The notes beneath the pieces are model-generated. The model was not told where the DNA came from and searched no databases. It saw only the letters and a list, made by a program, of their open reading frames with translations. From positions 1 to 64,000 of the forward strand of contig JAMLIC010000036.1 of the NCBI GenBank assembly GCA_023954375.1: 64,000 bases of DNA. The letters run 5' to 3'. The translations under genes were made by a program, and so were the position numbers. Below, piece after piece: positions 21,721-30,568 of this stretch (the stretch's first letter is position 1; every line of letters starts with the position of its first letter). This DNA is from Planctomycetota bacterium (GTDB lineage: Bacteria > Planctomycetota > J058).

Positions 21721-21781
21721 GCGCGCGCGGGGCACGGAGAGAGCAAGGGGAGGCGCCCGCGGGCGCAGGGAGGAGGACGCC

Positions 21782-23098
21782 TTGAGTCCAGACATGCAGG
21801 CCTTCTTCACGGTCGTCGTCGGCAGCTTCGGGCTGCTGATCTTCGTCCTGTTCGTCATCGGGGTCGTGCGGCAGTTCATGTTCATCTGCCAGCCGAACGA
21901 GATCCTGGTCTTCTCGGGCCGCGAACGGACGCTGCCCAACGGGCAGACGGTCGGCTACCGCGTGATCTTCGGCGGCCGCGCCTACCGCTGGCCGTTCCTC
22001 GAGGAGGTCAAGCGCATGGACCTCCAGACCATGGAGGTCGAGGTCCAGACGCGCAACGCCTTCTGCAAGGGCGGCATCCGGCTGAACGTCGACGCGATCG
22101 CCAACGTGAAGATCTCGGACGACCCGCGCTTCGTGGGCAACGCGATCGAGCGCTTCCTCGGCCAGGACAAGAGCGAGATCCGGGCCGTGGCCAAGAACAC
22201 GCTCGAGGGCCTCCTGCGCAGCGTCCTCGCCGGCCTGACGCCGGAGGAGGTCAACGAGGACCGGCTCAAGTTCGCCGAGAGCCTGGCCAACGAGGCCGAG
22301 AAGGACCTCAACAAGCTGGGCCTGCACCTCGACACGTTCAACATCCACTCGGTCAGCGACGTGAAGGACTTCTCCTACCTGACGGAGATCGGCCGCAAGG
22401 CGATCGCCGAGGTGAAGAAGAACGCCGAGGTGAGCGAGGCCAGCTGCAACCGCGAGGCGACCGAGGCCGAGGCGGGGGCGAAGGCCCGCGCCGACGTCGC
22501 CGGCGAGCAGGCGGAGACGGAGATCCGCACCCGGAGCAACGAGCTGCGCAAGATCAAGGCCGACCTCGAGGCCGAGGCCCGCTCGGCGGAGGCCGAGGCC
22601 GAGGCCGCCCGCGAGACGGCGCGCGCGCGCGCCGAGCAGGAGCTGCAGCGCGTGCGCGCCGAGCTCGAGGGCATGCGCCTCCAGGCCGAGGTCGTCGTCA
22701 AGGCCGAGGCCGACGCGGCGGCCCGCGAGTTCCAGGCGCGCGCCGAGGCGGCGCCGATCGCGGCCCGCGGCAAGGCCATGGCCGACGCGCTCGAGATGGT
22801 GCGCCAGGCGTGGCTCGAGGCGGGCGACGGCGCCAAGCCGATCTTCATGATCCAGCAGCTCGACACGATCCTGCGCAGCGTCGTGGACCGCGTCGAGCAG
22901 ATCCGCGTCGACAAGGTCTCGCTGCTCGACCGCGGCGACGGCTCGAGCCTGCCGGCGTTCATCGCCAGCTACCCGGCCACCGTGAACGCGGTGCTGCGCG
23001 AGCTCAACCAGATCACGGGGATCGACGTCGTGGGGACCCTCGGCAGCGACCCGGCGAACGGCAACGGCGCCCGCGCCTTCAGCGGGAAGGAGGCCTGA
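21782..23098 (+). CDS. Flotillin-like SPFH/band-7 protein
   Basis: A 438-residue membrane-scaffold protein. The start is TTG 21782, supported by AGGAGG about six bases upstream; ATG 21794 is the alternative but is too far from that site. An N-terminal membrane anchor (about 8-32) is followed by the SPFH domain (about 35-210: EILVFSGRERTLPNGQTVGYRVIFGGRAYRWPF, split here as the start of the fold) and a long Ala/Glu-rich coiled coil (about 215-340). Flotillins multimerise into functional membrane microdomains. It is co-transcribed with the NfeD-like gene and a second SPFH gene, which starts 2 bp after its stop. Confidence 0.9.
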   Translation: MSPDMQAFFTVVVGSFGLLIFVLFVIGVVRQFMFICQPNEILVFSGRERTLPNGQTVGYRVIFGGRAYRWPFLEEVKRMDLQTMEVEVQTRNAFCKGGIRLNVDAIANVKISDDPRFVGNAIERFLGQDKSEIRAVAKNTLEGLLRSVLAGLTPEEVNEDRLKFAESLANEAEKDLNKLGLHLDTFNIHSVSDVKDFSYLTEIGRKAIAEVKKNAEVSEASCNREATEAEAGAKARADVAGEQAETEIRTRSNELRKIKADLEAEARSAEAEAEAARETARARAEQELQRVRAELEGMRLQAEVVVKAEADAAAREFQARAEAAPIAARGKAMADALEMVRQAWLEAGDGAKPIFMIQQLDTILRSVVDRVEQIRVDKVSLLDRGDGSSLPAFIASYPATVNAVLRELNQITGIDVVGTLGSDPANGNGARAFSGKEA

Positions 23099-23099
23099 G

Positions 23100-24557
23100 A
23101 TGGGCTACGTACTGGCGTTCCTGTTCGTCGGCGGCGCCCTGGCGGTCGCGATCTACCAGGTCCTGACGAACCTGATCTACATCTGCAGCCCCAACGAGGT
23201 GCTGGTCTTCTCGGGCGGCACGCACTCGCTCCGCGGCGGGAAGACGGTCGGCTACCGGGTGGTGAAGGGCGGGCGCGCCACGCGCATCCCGTTCTTCGAG
23301 ACGGTCGACCGCATGGACCTCACCAACATGAACATCGACGTGTCGGTGAAGGGCGCCTTCTCGAAGGGCGGCATCGCCCTCAACGTCGAGGGCATCGCCA
23401 ACGTCAAGATCGCCGGCGAGTCGCCGGCGCTCGACAACGCGCTGCAGCGGCTCATGGGCAAGCCCAAGCCCGTGATCATGCGGATCGCCAAGGACACGCT
23501 CGAGGGCTACCTGCGCGGCGTGCTCGCCAGCCTCACGCCCTCGGACGTGAACGAGAACACGCAGGCCTTCGAGAAGGCGCTGCGTGAGCAGGCGGGCGAG
23601 GGCTTCGAGCGGCTCGGGCTGACGCTGGACAACCTCAAGATCCAGTCGATCAGCGACGACGTCGGCTACCTGGCCGCCGTCGGCCGCATCAGCGCGGCCC
23701 AGCTCCAGCGCGACAACCGCGTCGCCGAGGCGCAGCGGCGCGCCGAGTCGTTGGTCGAGCAGGCCGACTCGCGCAAGCGCGGCGAGCTGGCGAAGATCAA
23801 CGCCCAGCTGAGCATCACCCGCGCCGAGGCGGCGCGGCGGGTGGCCAACGCCAAGACGGCCGGGCAGGCCTACGTCGCCGAGCAGCAGGGCGAGGTCGCC
23901 GCGCTCCTCACCCGCGCCAAGGCCGACCTGGCCCTGCAGGAGGCGCGCATCGAGCAGGCGCGCCACCAGCTCGAGGCCGAGGTGATCACGCCCGCGCGCA
24001 AGGACATGGAGGCGCGGATCTCGCAGGCGCGCGGCGACGCCGCGCCGATCCTCGAGACCGGCCGCGCGCGCGCCACGGCGCTGCGCGACCTGGCGACCCA
24101 GTGGCACCAGGCCGGCGGGTCGGCCAAGGACGTGTTCCTGCTCCAGCGGCTGGAGACGATCCTGCCCACGTTCCTCGACAGCATCCGCCGCGTGCGGGTG
24201 AGCGAGTTCACCATGCTCCAGGGCGGCGGGCAGGCGGGCGGCCTGCCGTCGCAGGCCGTGGCCACCGTCAAGGCGCTGGAGGCGGGCGGGATCGACGTGG
24301 CCGGGATCCTGAACCGGCTGGGCGGCGCCGCCCCGGCCGAGCGCCCGCCGGCGCCGGCCACGCTCGCGCCGCCGCCGCCGCGGCCCCAGCCGCCGCCGCC
24401 GCCGGCCCCGCCGGCGCCGCGGCAGCCGCGGGCCGAGGCGCTGCAGCTGGAGATCCCGTCCGACGCCTTCGCCCCGGTGACCAACCCCGGCGAGGCGCCG
24501 CCCAGGGCGCGCCTGATCCAGAAGCCGCAGCAGCCCCGGGACTCACGGCGTTACTAG
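23100..24557 (+). CDS. Second SPFH/band-7 protein with proline-rich tail
   Basis: A 485-residue paralogue of the preceding flotillin: same anchor, SPFH domain (NEVLVFSGGTHSLRGGKTVG, then RIPFFETVDRMDLTNMNI) and coiled coil (about 200-340). It adds a Pro/Ala-rich linker near 420-445 (a run of PPPPP and PAPPAP) and a short basic end. The proline tail is absent from the partner and could recruit SH3-like or other binding proteins (inference). The ATG at 23100 follows the stop of the first gene, so the two are almost certainly co-translated and may co-assemble. Confidence 0.9.
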   Translation: MGYVLAFLFVGGALAVAIYQVLTNLIYICSPNEVLVFSGGTHSLRGGKTVGYRVVKGGRATRIPFFETVDRMDLTNMNIDVSVKGAFSKGGIALNVEGIANVKIAGESPALDNALQRLMGKPKPVIMRIAKDTLEGYLRGVLASLTPSDVNENTQAFEKALREQAGEGFERLGLTLDNLKIQSISDDVGYLAAVGRISAAQLQRDNRVAEAQRRAESLVEQADSRKRGELAKINAQLSITRAEAARRVANAKTAGQAYVAEQQGEVAALLTRAKADLALQEARIEQARHQLEAEVITPARKDMEARISQARGDAAPILETGRARATALRDLATQWHQAGGSAKDVFLLQRLETILPTFLDSIRRVRVSEFTMLQGGGQAGGLPSQAVATVKALEAGGIDVAGILNRLGGAAPAERPPAPATLAPPPPRPQPPPPPAPPAPRQPRAEALQLEIPSDAFAPVTNPGEAPPRARLIQKPQQPRDSRRY

Positions 24558-24760
24558 CTCGCGGCTGCGGCGGGGGGTGGGGGGGGGGGGGCGTGGGGGC
24601 GGGGGGTCGCGCTCCGCGCGACACCCCGGCCGCTCAGGCTCGGTCGGCGGCCAGGAGGCCGCCTTCCCTCGCCTTCGCGCGGCATCGCCTCGCCCTCCGC
24701 CGCCTCGCCTGGGGCTCTCGCTGCGCAGCGCGCGGCGAGGTGTGCTCGGAGGCGAGCGCG
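24558..24760 (+). repeat. Structured intergenic element, copy A
   Basis: This 330-bp gap (24558-24887) begins with an element that recurs at 32098-32290 in the same orientation, again immediately after a stop codon. Two conserved hairpins are visible: GTCGCGC-TCC-GCGCGAC (24606-24622) and GGCGGCC-AGGA-GGCCGCC (24646-24663). CGCGGCTGCGGCGG marks the left end and the stretch around CTCAGG/TTCGGTCGGCGG the middle. Copy A carries an extra G-run (24572-24606) able to form quadruplex DNA. The rest of the gap (24761-24887) shows no gene; it leads into the glycosyltransferase. Confidence 0.7.
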
Positions 24761-24887
24761 CGCCGCGAGCGCCCGGATCGTCGTCGTGGGGCCGTCGGTC
24801 GTCCGACCGGCGGCCTCGCCACGTACCGGGGGAGCGGATCCCTCCCCTGGGCCCCCCGGGAGCGTCGCGCTGCTCTAATCGGGGCGG

Positions 24888-26702
24888 ATGCCCGCGCCGC
24901 CGCGCCACGACGTGCCGCTCCTCGCCGCCCGCGCCGTCTCGGCGACGCTCGTGCTCCTGGCGCTCGCGCGCGCGGTGACGCTCGGCGGGGAGTACTACGA
25001 CGCCTACGAGACCCGGCTCGCCGCGCGCACGCTGCTCGGCTGGGAGACGGGCCAGCCGTTCCCGACCTACCGCTCCCCGCTCCTGATCCTCGCCTCGGTG
25101 GCGCTCGAGGCGCTCGGCGGCGCGGCCGGCTGGGTCGGCCCGGCCCTGCTCTCGGCGGCCGCCTACGGCGGGCTGGTCGCGTCGGTCGAGGTCCTTGCCC
25201 GGCGCCTCGGCGCGAGGCCGTGGGTGGCCGCCGCCGCCGGCGCGCTCTGCGCGCTCGACCTCTCCGCCTGGGGCCACGCCGGCCACGGCCTGCCCGACGT
25301 GCCGGCCGCCGCCGCGTGCGCCCTGACGCTCGCGCTGCTCGCGCGCCCGGGTCCGTGGGCGGCGCGGCCCGTGGCGCTGGGCCTGCTCATCGGTCTGGCG
25401 GCGCTTGCGCGCCACAACGCAGGGCTCGTCGGCCTGGCCCTCCTCGCGGGCGTGCCGCGCGCCGACGACGGCTGGCGGCGCGCGCTCGGGCGCGTCGCCC
25501 TGGCGGGCGCCGTCGCGGTCGGGCTGTACCTGGTCGTCACCACGCTCCTCTTCGCCTGGGCCGCCGGCTCGGTCCGCGGCGGGCTCTCCGGTCACGCGGC
25601 CCTGGCCGAGTTCCAGCGCCTCCAGCTGGCCGAGAACCGCGCGCGGTACGGCGCGCATCAGCCCCCGCTCGCGGCCCTCCTCCACCTCGCGCTCTCGCAG
25701 CCCTGGTTCGTCGTACTCGCCCCGCTCGGCGCGGCCCTCGCGGTGCGGCGCGGCGCTCCCGCCCCCGCTCCCGCTCCCGCCCCCGCTCCCGCTCCCGGTC
25801 CCGCTCCCGCTCCCGCTCCCGCTCCCGCTCCCGCTCCCGCTCCCGCTCCCGCTCCCGCTCCCGCTCCCGCTCCCGCTCCCGCTCCCGCTCCCGCTCCCGC
25901 TCCCGCTCCCGGTCCCGCTCCCGCTCCCGGTCCCGCTCCCGCTCCCGCTCCCGCTCCCGCTCCCGGTCCCGCTCCCGCTCCCGCTCCCGCTCCCGCCGCG
26001 CGCGCCTGCCTCCTGTGGGCGGCCGCGCACCTGCTCGCGCTCACCGCCTTCGCCGGACACGTCGAGGGGCGCTACCTCCTCCCGGCGCTCCCGGCGCTGG
26101 CCGCGCTCTCGGCGCTGGCCCTCGAGCGGGTCGTCGGCGCGCGCCCTGGCGCGCTCGTCGTCGCGGGCCTCGCGGCCCTGCCGCTCGCCGTGCACGGGCC
26201 GTTCTCCCTGAGCCACGCGCGCGACCCCGTGACCCGCGCGTCGGCGCCGGAGCGCCTCGCGGCCGAGGTCGAGGCCGTGCGCGGCCCGAGCGGGCGCGTG
26301 TTCTGGACGACGACCCACCCCTACCCGGTCGCGCCGCGCGTCATGGTCGAGCGCGGGCCGCCCTTGCCGGGCGACCCGGTCCACGGGATCTACCACCTCG
26401 GCCCGGTGGTCCTCGCCTACCACCTCGAGCGGCCGGTGGTCCTGCTCGGCCCGGTCCCGGGGCGCGAGGGGGGCCTCCGGGAGCCGGAGGAGCTCCGTGA
26501 CCTCGTCCGCCGGGCGCGCCTGGGCGACGGCACCCCCTTCCGGCCGGGCGACGTGCTGGTCGCGGGCACGCCGTACCCCAGCCGCACGTGGGAGGTGCGG
26601 GGCCGGGACTGGCCGCCGCTCCTCATCGCGCCGGTCGGCGAGGGCCCCGACGGCCTCCTCGACGTCCACCCCCGGCCCTTCGCGCCCGGGGGCCGCCGGT
26701 GA
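24888..26702 (+). CDS. ArnT/PMT-like membrane glycosyltransferase with (Pro-Ala)n repeat
   Basis: A 604-residue polytopic protein resembling the GT39/GT83 dolichyl-phosphate-mannose or ArnT family. An early acidic loop (EYYDAYETRLAAR, about 34-46) follows the first membrane helix, then come multiple helices and a C-terminal soluble domain (about 440-604: FWTTTHPYPVAPRVMVERG, HLGPVVLAYHLERP). Residues about 290-369 are an alternating Ala-Pro stretch with four Gly interruptions, encoded by about 40 hexamer units, between two membrane helices. Such polyprolyl stretches form stiff rods. It overlaps the RDD gene by 4 bases. The donor and acceptor are unknown. Confidence 0.72.
   Translation: MPAPPRHDVPLLAARAVSATLVLLALARAVTLGGEYYDAYETRLAARTLLGWETGQPFPTYRSPLLILASVALEALGGAAGWVGPALLSAAAYGGLVASVEVLARRLGARPWVAAAAGALCALDLSAWGHAGHGLPDVPAAAACALTLALLARPGPWAARPVALGLLIGLAALARHNAGLVGLALLAGVPRADDGWRRALGRVALAGAVAVGLYLVVTTLLFAWAAGSVRGGLSGHAALAEFQRLQLAENRARYGAHQPPLAALLHLALSQPWFVVLAPLGAALAVRRGAPAPAPAPAPAPAPGPAPAPAPAPAPAPAPAPAPAPAPAPAPAPAPAPAPAPGPAPAPGPAPAPAPAPAPGPAPAPAPAPAARACLLWAAAHLLALTAFAGHVEGRYLLPALPALAALSALALERVVGARPGALVVAGLAALPLAVHGPFSLSHARDPVTRASAPERLAAEVEAVRGPSGRVFWTTTHPYPVAPRVMVERGPPLPGDPVHGIYHLGPVVLAYHLERPVVLLGPVPGREGGLREPEELRDLVRRARLGDGTPFRPGDVLVAGTPYPSRTWEVRGRDWPPLLIAPVGEGPDGLLDVHPRPFAPGGRR
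25755..25996 (+). repeat. Hexanucleotide microsatellite (GCTCCC)n, about 40 units, in-frame
   Basis: A 242-bp tandem array of GCTCCC with occasional GCCCCC and four GGTCCC variants, inside the glycosyltransferase gene. The unit is a multiple of three, so copy changes would lengthen or shorten the Ala-Pro linker without a frameshift. Reading it in other frames gives long spurious PLPLPL or RSRSRS proteins. Confidence 0.95.
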
Positions 26703-27457
26703 GCGAGGTCACCTTCGCCTGCCCGCGCTGCGCGCGCCGGATCCGCGTCCTGGCCTCCTTCGTCGGCGGTCAGGGCAAGTGCCCGGGGTGCCGCGACCTC
26801 CTCGTCGTCCCGGCGGACGGGGCGGAGGTCCCGCCGCCTCCGCCCGTCGACGACGCGCCTGGCGACGCCGACGACGACGCGATCGCCGTGGCCGCGCACC
26901 GGCCCTGCCCCCTCTGCGGCGAGCCGATCCGCGCCCAGGCGAAGAAGTGCCGCCACTGCGGCGAGTTCCTCGACGAGGCGCTGCGCCGGCGCATGCGCCA
27001 CGCGACGGGGGAGGTCCGCCTGGCGCCGCGCGGCGCGCGATTCGCGGCCTACGTCGTCGACGCGTGGCTCCTGAACCTCCCGACCATCGCGCTCCTCGTC
27101 CTGCTCGTGAACGTGAAGGGCGGCGGCGAGCCGCTCGTCGCCCTGGCCCTGCTGTGGTACTGCGCGCTCGCGCTGATCCAGTGGCACCGGATCACGGTCA
27201 GCGGCCAGACGATCGGCAAGCGCTGGCTGGGGATCCGCATCGTGCGCCTGGACGGCTCGCTCCCGGGCTTCGTCCAGGGGGTGATCCTGCGCAACTGGAT
27301 CTACTTCATCGTCGGCAACCCCGTGCTCACGTGGATCGCCCTGCTCTTCCGGTTCATCGACGGGGTGATGATCTTCGGCGACGACCGCCGCTGCCTGCGC
27401 GACTGGCTCGCCTCGACGCGCGTCGTCGTGGCCGAGGAGGCGGCGCCGGATGCCTGA
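26699..27457 (+). CDS. RDD-family membrane protein with two zinc ribbons
   Basis: A 252-residue protein starting at GTG 26699 (GTGA overlap with the glycosyltransferase stop). The N-terminus has one zinc ribbon (FACPRCARRIRV... GKCPGCRDLL, about 5-37) and a second (RPCPLCGEPIRAQAKKCRHCGEF, in parts, about 67-88). The RDD domain follows (RFAAYVVDAWLLN, about 113-125), with three to four membrane helices and the motif GQTIGKRWLGIRIVRLDG. RDD proteins include Na+/H+ antiporters and lipid-associated proteins, but most are uncharacterised. It overlaps the next gene by 8 bases. Confidence 0.82.
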   Translation: MSEVTFACPRCARRIRVLASFVGGQGKCPGCRDLLVVPADGAEVPPPPPVDDAPGDADDDAIAVAAHRPCPLCGEPIRAQAKKCRHCGEFLDEALRRRMRHATGEVRLAPRGARFAAYVVDAWLLNLPTIALLVLLVNVKGGGEPLVALALLWYCALALIQWHRITVSGQTIGKRWLGIRIVRLDGSLPGFVQGVILRNWIYFIVGNPVLTWIALLFRFIDGVMIFGDDRRCLRDWLASTRVVVAEEAAPDA

Positions 27458-28067
27458 CGTCCCGTTCGGCGCGCGGCTCGCGCTCCTCCTCGGCCTCATG
27501 GCCCTGGGGGCGGGGCTCGACCGCTGGCGACACGGGCCGGCGGCGCGGCGGCCGGGCGAGTACGCCTTCCTGCTGGTCGCCGGCGCGGTCGGCGCCGCGT
27601 TCGGTCTCGCCTGCGACCAGGTGACGTCGCGGCTCTCCCCCGACTACTTCGTCGAGGGCAAGGGGCTCGCCCCGGGCCCGGGCTTCGGCCGCGCCGTGGT
27701 CGTGCTCTCGCTCCAGGCGGGCTTCACGGCCGGCGTCGTGCTTGGCGCCGCGCTGCTCCTGGCCAACCAGCCCCGCCCCGGGCGCCCCGCCCTGCCGCTC
27801 GCGCGCCTCCTGCGGCGCGCGGCGTGGCCGCTCGGGGGGGCGCTCGCCCTGGCGCCGCTCGGGGCGCTGCTCCTCGGTCGGCTCGACCCGCTGGACCTCC
27901 GCGGCCAGGTCGGCTTCCTCCCGCCCGCCCGGGTCGACGCGCTCGTGCGCGTCTGGGGCGCGCACGCCGGGCTCTACGCCGGGGCGCTGCTCGGCCTGGC
28001 CGCGGCGGCCCTCGACGTCCGGCGCGCGCGCGTCACCGAAGGAACAGCCCCTCCCCCAGCGCCGTGA
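27450..28067 (+). CDS. Unknown polytopic membrane protein
   Basis: A 205-residue protein with about four to five hydrophobic segments (about 8-24, 40-57, 78-100, 110-135, 170-190) and short charged loops. I recognise no family. It is coupled to the RDD gene by overlap (ATG 27450 inside its end), so the two and the glycosyltransferase probably form an operon. Its 3' end overlaps the methyltransferase gene tail to tail by 35 bp. Confidence 0.65.
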   Translation: MPDVPFGARLALLLGLMALGAGLDRWRHGPAARRPGEYAFLLVAGAVGAAFGLACDQVTSRLSPDYFVEGKGLAPGPGFGRAVVVLSLQAGFTAGVVLGAALLLANQPRPGRPALPLARLLRRAAWPLGGALALAPLGALLLGRLDPLDLRGQVGFLPPARVDALVRVWGAHAGLYAGALLGLAAAALDVRRARVTEGTAPPPAP

Positions 28068-28962
28068 GCCCCGCGGCCGTGGCGGCGGCCTGCACCAGGG
28101 CCGCCGCGCGCGCGTGGCGGTCGTCGCGGAAGCGATCGGTGATCGAGAGCGCCCCGCCGGGCAGGAGCGCGCCGGCGAGCGTCGCCACGGCGCGCGCGAC
28201 CTCGTCGGGCGCGGCGACCCCCTCGCCGAGGAGGCCGTGGCAGGCGATCGCGTGGAAGGCGCCCGGCGGCGGGTCGCGCAGGAGGTCGTGGCGGACGAAG
28301 CGCGCCGTGCGGCCCGGGGCGTCGCCCACGAGGGCGCGCAGCGCCGCGCCGCGCGTCGGGTCGTGGGGGCGGTCGCGCCGCGCGGCCATGAGCCGCTGGA
28401 GGGGGCACGGCGTCGTGCCGACCACGTCGGCGCCGGGCGGGAGCGCCAGCGCGAGCTCCCACGTCCCCTCGCCCGTGCCGCAGCCCACGTCCCACGCCAG
28501 CCCCCCGGGCGCGAGCGCGGCGAGCCGCTCGAGGCGCGCGCCGTAGCGGCCGAGCGTCGAGCCGAGCGCCGGCGGCGCGGCCAGCTCGAACAGCAGGTCG
28601 TGCGCCGGCCCCGGCGCGCCGAGCGCCGCGAGCAGGCCCGACGGCAGGGCGAAGCGCCGCACGCCGGGCAGGCGGGCGCGCGCGTCGGGCCACGAGCGCC
28701 AACCACCGAGGTCGGTCGCGGCGAGGTCGAGCGGCAGGGCGTCCAGGTCGAACCACGCGCGGAGCGCGTCCTCGAGGTCGTCGCGCAGCGGCGCGAGCGG
28801 CAGCCAGGCGGTGGCCTGCCGGTGGGCGTCCGCGGTGAGCGCCGCCGGCGCGAGCACGTCGGGCCCGTGCGCGGCCAGCGCCGCCTCGCGGGCGCGCCAC
28901 CAGGCGACGCGTTCGGCGAGCCACGCGGGGGCCGGGCCGGCGCGGAGCGGGAGCCAGCTCAC
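28033..28962 (-). CDS. Class I SAM-dependent methyltransferase
   Basis: A 309-residue protein starting at GTG 28962 (GTGA with the GT2 stop). The C-terminal half is a Rossmann methyltransferase: motif I LAWDVGCGTGEGTWELAL (about 153-170), then DVVGTTPCPLQ, FVRHDLLRDPPPGAFHAIACHGLLGEG and the post-motif ALLPGGALSITDRFRDD. The N-terminal ~140 residues are Trp/Pro-rich and unrelated to the fold. It is last in the kdsA-GT2-methyltransferase unit, so a surface-polysaccharide or lipid substrate is plausible but unproven. Confidence 0.75.
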   Translation of the reverse strand: MSWLPLRAGPAPAWLAERVAWWRAREAALAAHGPDVLAPAALTADAHRQATAWLPLAPLRDDLEDALRAWFDLDALPLDLAATDLGGWRSWPDARARLPGVRRFALPSGLLAALGAPGPAHDLLFELAAPPALGSTLGRYGARLERLAALAPGGLAWDVGCGTGEGTWELALALPPGADVVGTTPCPLQRLMAARRDRPHDPTRGAALRALVGDAPGRTARFVRHDLLRDPPPGAFHAIACHGLLGEGVAAPDEVARAVATLAGALLPGGALSITDRFRDDRHARAAALVQAAATAAGLTALGEGLFLR

Positions 28963-29687
28963 GGGCGGCGCGGCGGCGTCGTCAGGGCGTGACGGCCGAT
29001 GGTGTAGAGGATCTTGGCGCCGGCGCGCACGGTGCCCGAGAGCGTGCCGGTGATCTTCGAGGTCCCCACCCGCGCCCGGTAGCGCACGGGGACCTCCACG
29101 CAGCGGAGCCCCTGCGCCGCCGCCTTGACCTGCAGCTCGACGGTCCAGCCGAAGTCGCGGTCGGCCATCCCGACGCGCTCGAGCGCCGCCCAGGTCACGG
29201 CGCGGAAGGGCCCCAGGTCGGTGAAGCGCGCGCCCCACAGCCAGCGGATGAGCGTCACGGCGAGGGCGTTGCCGTGCCGCGCCTGCGGGAGGAGGGCGCG
29301 CCGCGACGCGGGCAGCAGCATGCGCGAGCCGATGACCAGGTCGGCGGCGCCCGCGAGGACGGGGCCGAGGACCTGCGGCAGGTCGTCGGGGACGTCGGAG
29401 AAGTCGGCGTCGAGGAACACGACCACGTCGGGCGGCCCGCCCGGCAGGGCGCGGCAAGCCGCCAGGGCGGCGAGGCAGGCCGCGCCGTAGCCGCGGCGGG
29501 GCTCGTGGACGACGAGCGCGCCGTGGGCGCGGGCCACCTCGGCGGTGCGGTCGGTCGAGCCGTTGTCGGCGACGACGACGTGGTCGACCAGGCCGCGCGG
29601 CAGCCCGCTGAGCACCAGGCCGATCGCGGCCTCCTCGTTCAGCGCCGGCATGACCAGCGCGACGCGCGCGACGCGCGGCGCGGTCAG
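28959..29687 (-). CDS. Family 2 glycosyltransferase (DPM1/DPG synthase-like)
   Basis: A ~242-residue GT-A enzyme: VALVMPALNEEAAIGLVLSGLP, VADNGSTDRTAE (nucleotide site), VVFLDADFSDVPDD (DXD), then DLVIGSRML, FTDLGPFRAVTW and the C-terminal GTSKITGTLSGTVRAG, which is typical of polyprenyl-phosphate sugar transferases. It probably loads a sugar onto a lipid carrier. The start is uncertain. A CTG at 29687 overlapping the kdsA stop (CTGA) retains the first beta strand; ATG 29651 would remove it, and upstream in-frame starts lie inside kdsA. Confidence 0.85.
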   Translation of the reverse strand: MTAPRVARVALVMPALNEEAAIGLVLSGLPRGLVDHVVVADNGSTDRTAEVARAHGALVVHEPRRGYGAACLAALAACRALPGGPPDVVVFLDADFSDVPDDLPQVLGPVLAGAADLVIGSRMLLPASRRALLPQARHGNALAVTLIRWLWGARFTDLGPFRAVTWAALERVGMADRDFGWTVELQVKAAAQGLRCVEVPVRYRARVGTSKITGTLSGTVRAGAKILYTIGRHALTTPPRRP

Positions 29688-30499
29688 GGGACGAGCGCCT
29701 TGATCTTCAGCAGGGTCTCGAGGAGCCCCGGGAGGTCGTCGAGCGGCAGGATCGTCTCGGCGTCCGACGGCGACGACGCCGGGTCCTCGTGCACCTCGGC
29801 GAAGAGCCCGTCGACGCCCGTGGCCACGGCCGCGCGCGCGAGGTAGGGGATGAACTCGCGCTCGCCGGCGGTCGACTCGCCGCGCGCCCCCGGCAGCTGG
29901 ACCGAGTGGGTGGCGTCGAACACGACGGGCACACCGAGGCGGCGCATGATCACGAGCGAGCGCATGTCGGAGACGAGGTTGCCGTAGCCGAAGCTCGCCC
30001 CGCGCTCGGTGAGCATCACGCGGGTCGCCCCGCCCTGGCGCGCCTTCTCCAGGGGGTGGCGCGCGTCCCACGGGGCCAGGAACTGCCCCTTCTTGATGTT
30101 GACCACCCGCCCGGTCGCGGCGGCGGCGAGGACCAGGTCCGTCTGCCGGCAGAGGAAGGCCGGGATCTGAAGGACGTCGGCGACCTCGGCCGCCACGGCG
30201 CACTGCTCGGGGAGGTGGACGTCGGTGAGGATCGGGACGTCGAGCTCCTCCTTGACGCGGCGCAGGACGTCGAGCCCCTGCTCGACCCCCGGGCCGCGCG
30301 CCCCCTTCGCCGAGGAGCGGTTGGCCTTGTCGTAGGAGGCCTTGAAGATGTAGGGGACGCCGAGGTCGCGGCAGATGTCCCGCGCCCGCCGGCCGATGCG
30401 CACGGTCCGCGCCGGGTCCTCGACCACGCACGGGCCGGCGATCAGGAACAGGCGCCCGGGCTCGCCCACGGTCACGCCGGCGACGTCGAACGGCTTCAT
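29684..30499 (-). CDS. kdsA: 3-deoxy-8-phosphooctulonate synthase (Kdo-8-P synthase)
   Basis: A 271-residue enzyme condensing arabinose 5-phosphate with phosphoenolpyruvate, the first committed step to Kdo of lipopolysaccharide. Signature stretches are LFLIAGPCVVED (Cys as in metal-dependent forms, about 18-29), FKASYDKANRSS, PILTDVH, DVLQIPAFLCRQTDL, VNIKKGQFLAPWD and VVFDATHSVQLPG. Length is normal for the family. The ATG at 30499 is clear. It overlaps the GT2 gene by 4 bases and heads that unit. Its presence supports an outer membrane with LPS. Confidence 0.96.
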   Translation of the reverse strand: MKPFDVAGVTVGEPGRLFLIAGPCVVEDPARTVRIGRRARDICRDLGVPYIFKASYDKANRSSAKGARGPGVEQGLDVLRRVKEELDVPILTDVHLPEQCAVAAEVADVLQIPAFLCRQTDLVLAAAATGRVVNIKKGQFLAPWDARHPLEKARQGGATRVMLTERGASFGYGNLVSDMRSLVIMRRLGVPVVFDATHSVQLPGARGESTAGEREFIPYLARAAVATGVDGLFAEVHEDPASSPSDAETILPLDDLPGLLETLLKIKALVP

Positions 30500-30568
30500 G
30501 GCCCGCGATCCTAACCCGAGGATGCGGGGCCGCCCGGGGGGTAGAATCCCGCCCCGGAGGCGGTCCCC

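Noticed and set aside
24543..26669. Minus-strand frame of about 700 residues with GSGSGS repeats
   Set aside because: It is the mirror of the (GCTCCC)n array and the glycosyltransferase codons; composition is Arg/Gly/Glu-rich nonsense.
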